From an uncultured Alphaproteobacteria bacterium (GTDB taxonomy: Bacteria; Pseudomonadota; Alphaproteobacteria; Micropepsales; Micropepsaceae), in the NCBI GenBank assembly GCA_937865685.1, contig CALMGU010000156.1:1-37645 (forward strand): DNA of 37,645 nt. The letters run 5' to 3'. Positions within the stretch are counted from its first letter, which is position 1. Each line of letters opens with the position of its first letter. The notes under the pieces were generated by a model, which ran no database searches, was not told the origin of the DNA, and saw only the letters and a list, made by a program, of their open reading frames with translations. The position numbers and the translations under genes are program-made. This document shows, piece after piece, positions 33,746 to 37,645 of the stretch.

Positions 33746-34884
33746 TCGCGCAGGCTCCCGTCATCGCCCCGCCATGCCGGATTGCGCCAGCGATGCGGAG
33801 ATGCCGCGACATGCCGAACCCGCGCTTCATCGATGGCAATCCCCAGTCCCGGCGCGGCAAGCGTTTTGATCATGCCGTCTTCAAGATCGAAAGGCGCCGG
33901 ATCTTGAAGATAGGTCAGGAGGTCATGCTCGCTGCTATTGTAGTGGATGCCCAGCGACATTTCCTGAATCACGAAATTGGGCGTGGTCAGTGCAAGCTGC
34001 ACGCAGGCGGCAAGCGCGATCGGTCCCAAGGGACAGTGCGGGGCAATCGCCACGTCATAGGTTTCCGCGAAGGCGGCGATCCGCCGACATTCCGAGATGC
34101 CGCCGGCATGTGCAAGATCGGGCTGGGCCACATCAATAATCGCACCCTCCAGAAAAGGCTTGAAATCCCACCGGCTGTACAATCGCTCGCCCAATGCGAT
34201 GGGGATGGAGGTTTGCGCGGCAATCTGCCGGATCGCCTCCGGCTGCTCCGACAGGAGCGGCTCTTCGATGAAAAGCGGACGCAGCGGCTCCAGAAGCGCA
34301 GCCAGCTGACGGGCCATGGGTTTGTGGATCCGGCCGTGAAAATCGATGGCGACATCCAGGCCAAGCTCTTGAACCCGGCGCACACGCTCCACGGCTCCAT
34401 CCAGCAATCGCGGACTGTCGAGGCGCGCCATATCCGCCGTCGCATTCATTTTAACGGCGCGAAAACCTTGCGCGCGGCGCTGCTCGGCCTGCTCGACCAC
34501 TTCGCTGGGCTCATCGCCGCCGATCCAGGCATAGGCCTGGACTTTGCTCCGCACCTGTCCTCCCAGAAGCTGCCAGACCGGAACGCCCAGCGATTTGCCT
34601 TTGATGTCCCACAGCGCTTGATCCAAGCCGGAAAGCGCAGACATGAGAACTGGACCGCCGCGATAGAAGCCCAGCCGGTAGGCCAGCTGCCAGATATCTT
34701 CGATTTGTCTCGCATCCACGCCCAGGAACCGGTCCCGCAAGGATTCGAAAGCGCCTTCGACCGCTTCGGCGTGCCCTTCCAGACTGGCTTCGCCCCATCC
34801 GACAATGCCGTCCATCGTCTCGACGCGGACGAAAAGCCAGCGGGGCGGCACGCGGAACGTCTCGATCTTGACAATAGCATTCAT
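33739..34884 (-). CDS. dgoD: D-galactonate dehydratase (enolase superfamily)
   Basis: The 381-residue protein closely follows E. coli DgoD (382 residues) as remembered. Metal ligand and catalytic residues lie in AIDFHGR (Asp and His), FIEEP (Glu) and LGERLYSRWDF (Glu). The catalytic His lies in APHCPLGPIALAACVQ, and SLGIHYN and the C-terminal WRNPAWRGDDGSLREW also match. It dehydrates D-galactonate to 2-dehydro-3-deoxy-D-galactonate. I start it at the ATG at 34884, which overlaps the regulator stop (ATGA) and matches the family N-terminus; the same frame stays open far upstream into the regulator gene, but that part is antisense-type noise. Confidence 0.96.
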   Translation of the reverse strand: MNAIVKIETFRVPPRWLFVRVETMDGIVGWGEASLEGHAEAVEGAFESLRDRFLGVDARQIEDIWQLAYRLGFYRGGPVLMSALSGLDQALWDIKGKSLGVPVWQLLGGQVRSKVQAYAWIGGDEPSEVVEQAEQRRAQGFRAVKMNATADMARLDSPRLLDGAVERVRRVQELGLDVAIDFHGRIHKPMARQLAALLEPLRPLFIEEPLLSEQPEAIRQIAAQTSIPIALGERLYSRWDFKPFLEGAIIDVAQPDLAHAGGISECRRIAAFAETYDVAIAPHCPLGPIALAACVQLALTTPNFVIQEMSLGIHYNSSEHDLLTYLQDPAPFDLEDGMIKTLAAPGLGIAIDEARVRHVAASPHRWRNPAWRGDDGSLREW

Positions 34885-35675
34885 CCGCGTCCTCCCGAAC
34901 GCCGCGACTGGTGGCGCGCGCTCTTGACCGCCTTGGATATGGAAAGGCCCGTGCCGGCCAGCAACCGGCCCATCGCCTGGCGCGCCGCCGCGGCATCGCG
35001 CCGGCGAATGGCTTCGAGCACCGATCCATGGTCCTTCAGGGAATCGAAAGGATTGGCCGATGTATCGGCCGAATGAAACAATAAGGTGTTGAGGGCCGCA
35101 TGGATCAGCGAGCCCAGGGGTTGCATGAAGGGATTTCCCGTCGCTTCCAGGATCGCTTCGTGAAAGGCGAGATCCGCAGCGGTCCAATCCGCGATATCCT
35201 CGGCCGCTTTCATGGCCGCGAAAGCCTCTTCCAACCCGCGCAACTGGCGTTCATTGCGTCCGCTGGCCGCCATCGCGGCGGCTTCCGGTTCGATGATGAC
35301 CCGCAGCTTCTGGAAGTTCTGGGCAAATTCCGAATAATCGAAAACGCGGCAGTAGAGATCCAGAACGACCGGATCCAAAAGATTCCAATAGCGCGAAGGC
35401 CGGACCTGCGTGCCGCTCTTGGGCCGCGAAACGATAAGCCCTTTCGCTCCCAATATCTTGATCGCTTCGCGCAGCACCGTCCGGCTGATGCGCAGTTCCG
35501 CCATCAGCTCTGGCTCGATGGGCAAGGATTGAGACGGCGCGTAGGTGCCCTTCAGGATGCGCAAGCCGATTTCCTCGACCACGGACCAAAGGAGGCCGCG
35601 GCCGCGAATTTCGGGGGCCGCCGCTTTGACCGGCCGGAGCTTGGGCTTGGGCTTGGATTCAGGGCGTCGATTCAT
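34881..35675 (-). CDS. GntR/FadR-family transcriptional regulator
   Basis: The 264-residue regulator has an N-terminal winged helix-turn-helix (about 25-95: VVEEIGLRILKGTYAPSQSLPIEPELMAELRISRTVLREAIKIL-type block, then GLIVSRPKSGTQV) and a C-terminal all-helical FCD domain (about 110-250). The FCD domain shows its metal or ligand residues in EPEAAAMAA, DLAFHEAILEATGN and KDHGSVLEAI. FadR-subfamily regulators such as DgoR sense sugar acids, so galactonate or KDG is the likely ligand. I start it at 35675, because upstream ATGs at 35699 and 35762 lie in or beyond the palindrome at 35693-35709. It is the first gene of the nine-gene operon, so probably autoregulated. Confidence 0.9.
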   Translation of the reverse strand: MNRRPESKPKPKLRPVKAAAPEIRGRGLLWSVVEEIGLRILKGTYAPSQSLPIEPELMAELRISRTVLREAIKILGAKGLIVSRPKSGTQVRPSRYWNLLDPVVLDLYCRVFDYSEFAQNFQKLRVIIEPEAAAMAASGRNERQLRGLEEAFAAMKAAEDIADWTAADLAFHEAILEATGNPFMQPLGSLIHAALNTLLFHSADTSANPFDSLKDHGSVLEAIRRRDAAAARQAMGRLLAGTGLSISKAVKSARHQSRRSGGRG

Positions 35676-35692
35676 TGACAGCGTTTTACATC

Positions 35693-35709
35693 CTATCATA
35701 CGATGATAG
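35693..35709. promoter_or_regulatory. perfect palindrome, putative GntR-family operator
   Basis: CTATCAT-ACG-ATGATAG is a perfect 7-base inverted repeat around 3 bases, in the 55-base gap between the GntR gene and the divergent sodium/sugar symporter gene. FadR-type regulators bind odd-length palindromes with a 3-base centre. The position would let one dimer control both transcripts, 18 bases from the regulator start and 21 from the symporter start. Binding by the adjacent regulator is inferred. Confidence 0.65.
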
Positions 35710-35730
35710 TCCGGCTGGCGGGGACGCGCA

Positions 35731-37428
35731 ATGACGCTGACGATCGTGGACGGCCTGATCATCGGGCTCTATCTGCTCGTGGTGATCGCGATCGGCGTGG
35801 CGCTGAGGCAGCGCACCAGGACCAGCGAAGACTTTTTCCTCTCCGGCCGCTCCATTCCCGCCTGGGTGGCGGGCCTGGCTTTCATGTCCGCCAATATGGG
35901 CGCCCAGGAAGTGGTGGGAATGGCCGCGTCGGGCGCGAAATATGGCCTGGCGACCAGCCATTTCTATTGGGTCGGCGCGATCCCGGCGATGGTCTTTCTG
36001 GGCCTTTTCATGATGCCGCTTTATTACGGCTCCAGGGCCCGGTCCGTGCCCGAATATCTCAAGCTGCGCTTCGACGAAAAAACCCGCCTGCTGAACGCGG
36101 CGACATTCGCCTTTATGACCGTCATATCGTCGGGCATCTCCATGTATGCCATGGGTCTTTTGCTCAATTCGCTTTTGGGATGGTCGTTCGATCTCAGCAT
36201 CTGGCTTTGGGCGGGTATTGTCCTCAGTTACGTCTTCATGGGCGGCCTGACGTCCGGGATCTATAATGAGGTCCTGCAGTTTTTCCTGATCGTGTTCGGC
36301 TTCGCGCCGCTGGTTATCCTGGGACTGATCGATATCGGCGGTTGGCCGGGACTGATGGCGAGCCTTGCGGACGTATCGCTGCAGCGGGGCTATCCGGCCG
36401 ATGCACTCTCCACCGTTTGGCGGCATACCGGAAGCGCGGCCGACAATCCCCTGGGCGTGGGCTGGCTCGGCATCAGCATGGGCTTGGGATTTGTTCTGTC
36501 CTTCGGCTACTGGTGCACGGACTTTCTTCTGGTGCAACGCGCAATGGCCGCCGATTCCCTTTCGGCGGCACGCCAGGCGCCCATCATCGCGGCGATCCCC
36601 AAGCTGCTCTTCCCCGCGCTCGTGATCCTTCCCGGAATGATTGCCATCGGGCTGACCCATCGCGCGGGCGGAATATCCTTTCCGCTCAAGCCGGATGGAT
36701 CTCTGAATTACGACCTCGCCATGCCCTTGATGCTGGCGCGTTATCTTCCGACCGGGCTATTAGGCCTGGGGATCACGGCCTTGATGGCAAGCTTCATGTC
36801 GGGCATGGCGGGAAATGTGACTGCCTTCAATACGGTCTGGACCTATGATCTCTACCAGGCCCATATCCGGCCGAATGCATCGGACAGGCATTATTTGAAT
36901 GTCGGGCGGATCGCCACTGTCGCGGGCGTGTTGCTGTCCATCGCCGCTGCCTATCTGGCCGCGCGCTTCAACAACATCATGGATCTGCTGCAGCTGGTGT
37001 TCGCTTTCGTCAATGCCCCGCTTTTTGCGACGTTCCTCTTGGGGATGTTCTGGAAGCGCACCACCGGTCACGGAGCTTTTGTTGGCCTGTTGACGGGCAC
37101 GATCGGCGCCGCGCTTCATCATGGCCTGACCATCCCCCAGCAAGCCATTCCCGGAATAAAAGGCGGCTGGCTCTTTATCGTCCACACTTATCCCAGCGAG
37201 ATGGCACAGAATTTTTCAACGGCCATTGTCGCCTGGACGACTTGCTTACTGGTGACGGTGGTGGTCAGCCTGATGACGCGCCCGCGCCCGGACGACCAGC
37301 TCAAGGGGCTGGTATATTCCCTGACCGAGAAGGGACATGAGAAGCCGGCACACTGGTATCTCAATCCCACCTTGCTGGCTCCGTTGGTTCTGGGCGCTGC
37401 CCTGGCGCTCAATCTCGTTTTTTGGTGA
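35731..37428 (+). CDS. sodium/solute symporter (SSS family), probable Na+/galactose type
   Basis: The 565-residue membrane protein has about fourteen hydrophobic helices and SSS-family marks: the N-terminal helix with GLYLLVVIAIGVALRQR, the ED-FFLSGRSIPAWVAGLAFMSANMGAQEVVGMAASGAKYGLA region, PLYYGSRARSVPEYLKLRFDEKTR loop, GGLTSGIYNEVLQFFLI, and the GFVLSFGYWCTDFLLVQRAMAA segment typical of the sugar branch. Members move sugars or similar solutes with Na+. Divergent transcription from the galactose operon suggests galactose or a galactoside/galactonate as cargo. It starts at ATG 35731. A tiny membrane-protein gene follows after 3 bases. Confidence 0.93.
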   Translation: MTLTIVDGLIIGLYLLVVIAIGVALRQRTRTSEDFFLSGRSIPAWVAGLAFMSANMGAQEVVGMAASGAKYGLATSHFYWVGAIPAMVFLGLFMMPLYYGSRARSVPEYLKLRFDEKTRLLNAATFAFMTVISSGISMYAMGLLLNSLLGWSFDLSIWLWAGIVLSYVFMGGLTSGIYNEVLQFFLIVFGFAPLVILGLIDIGGWPGLMASLADVSLQRGYPADALSTVWRHTGSAADNPLGVGWLGISMGLGFVLSFGYWCTDFLLVQRAMAADSLSAARQAPIIAAIPKLLFPALVILPGMIAIGLTHRAGGISFPLKPDGSLNYDLAMPLMLARYLPTGLLGLGITALMASFMSGMAGNVTAFNTVWTYDLYQAHIRPNASDRHYLNVGRIATVAGVLLSIAAAYLAARFNNIMDLLQLVFAFVNAPLFATFLLGMFWKRTTGHGAFVGLLTGTIGAALHHGLTIPQQAIPGIKGGWLFIVHTYPSEMAQNFSTAIVAWTTCLLVTVVVSLMTRPRPDDQLKGLVYSLTEKGHEKPAHWYLNPTLLAPLVLGAALALNLVFW

Positions 37429-37431
37429 CAC

Positions 37432-37629
37432 ATGGGACTGGATATTCGCCTGCCGATCGGAGCCTTGTTCACCGCTCTTGGCTTTGTGCTGCTTATTTAT
37501 GGCGCGATCAGCGATCCGTCGATCTATGCGCGATCGCTGGGCATCAATGTAAATCTGAGCTGGGGATGCGTTCTTCTGGTATTCGGTCTCGCCATGCTTC
37601 TGGCAAGCAGACGCCAATCCGGGAAGTAG
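37432..37629 (+). CDS. 65-residue two-helix membrane protein linked to the symporter
   Basis: The short protein has two hydrophobic helices (about 9-26 and 43-58) separated by the polar SDPSIYARSLGINVNLSWG segment, and ends in a basic tail. It starts 3 bases after the symporter stop, so it is almost surely cotranslated. I recall similar short proteins next to SSS sugar transporters in other bacteria, but this is memory and the function is not known. It may stabilise or regulate the symporter. It could otherwise be an unrelated small membrane protein. Confidence 0.75.
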   Translation: MGLDIRLPIGALFTALGFVLLIYGAISDPSIYARSLGINVNLSWGCVLLVFGLAMLLASRRQSGK

Positions 37630-37645
37630 GAACCTTGCCTTCCAT

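Noticed and set aside
33655..35076. 473-codon open frame on the plus strand
   Set aside because: Antisense to dgoD and parts of the SDR and GntR genes; no domain.
34885..35187. Long N-terminal extension of the dgoD frame
   Set aside because: It overlaps the GntR gene in another frame; family length and the ATGA overlap place the start at 34884.

Overview
The window is high-GC DNA from a Gram-negative bacterium, most likely an alphaproteobacterium. This rests on the protein families present (sugar-acid operons, an SSS transporter with a small partner, Tat and Sec signals, PQQ-type propeller proteins) and is inference only. No rRNA, tRNA, insertion sequence or CRISPR array was recognised.

Region 1 (1-1992) is a decayed or rearranged left end. 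It holds a minus-strand piece of a GATase1 protein (TrpG/PabA type), the C-terminal half of a HAD phosphatase, the first 34 codons of what may be a LysM protein, the C-terminal half of a universal stress protein, and then one intact two-domain universal stress protein.

Region 2 (2035-17249) is an aromatic catabolism island. Its genes encode a TPP-dependent decarboxylase/lyase-like enzyme, a PQQ-type propeller dehydrogenase, an IclR regulator, an aldehyde dehydrogenase, a LigB-type extradiol dioxygenase, an MFS carrier, an aromatic/aspartate aminotransferase, an FAD aromatic hydroxylase, a YciI-like protein, two fumarylacetoacetate-hydrolase-family enzymes, and an HpaB-type flavin monooxygenase with its HpaC-type flavin reductase. 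These sit in three divergently transcribed pairs or operons. All three divergent intergenic gaps carry a related AT-rich 18-bp motif (about ATTTCATNTTNCGTTA plus two bases), which I propose is the operator of the local IclR regulator. The set resembles the homoprotocatechuate (4-hydroxyphenylacetate) meta pathway extended upstream by an amino-acid transamination/decarboxylation branch, but it is not a standard hpa cluster.

Region 3 (17389-26014) is a plus-strand pentose/deoxysugar operon: ABC ATPase, LacI regulator, ABC permease, lipoprotein binding protein, L-fucose-isomerase-like enzyme, Tat-exported GH43-like propeller protein and a ribulokinase-like FGGY kinase. An L-arabinose-like sugar is the best guess; no AraD epimerase is present.

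Region 4 (26037-37629) is a galactose/galactoside locus. A nine-gene minus-strand operon runs GntR regulator, DgoD, SDR dehydrogenase, DgoK, DgoA, SMP-30 lactonase, MFS sugar porter, GH36 alpha-galactosidase and a CBM9-like protein. Together they give a complete De Ley-Doudoroff route from alpha-galactosides to pyruvate and glyceraldehyde 3-phosphate. Divergently transcribed from a gap with a perfect palindrome are an SSS sodium/sugar symporter and a 65-residue two-helix membrane protein.
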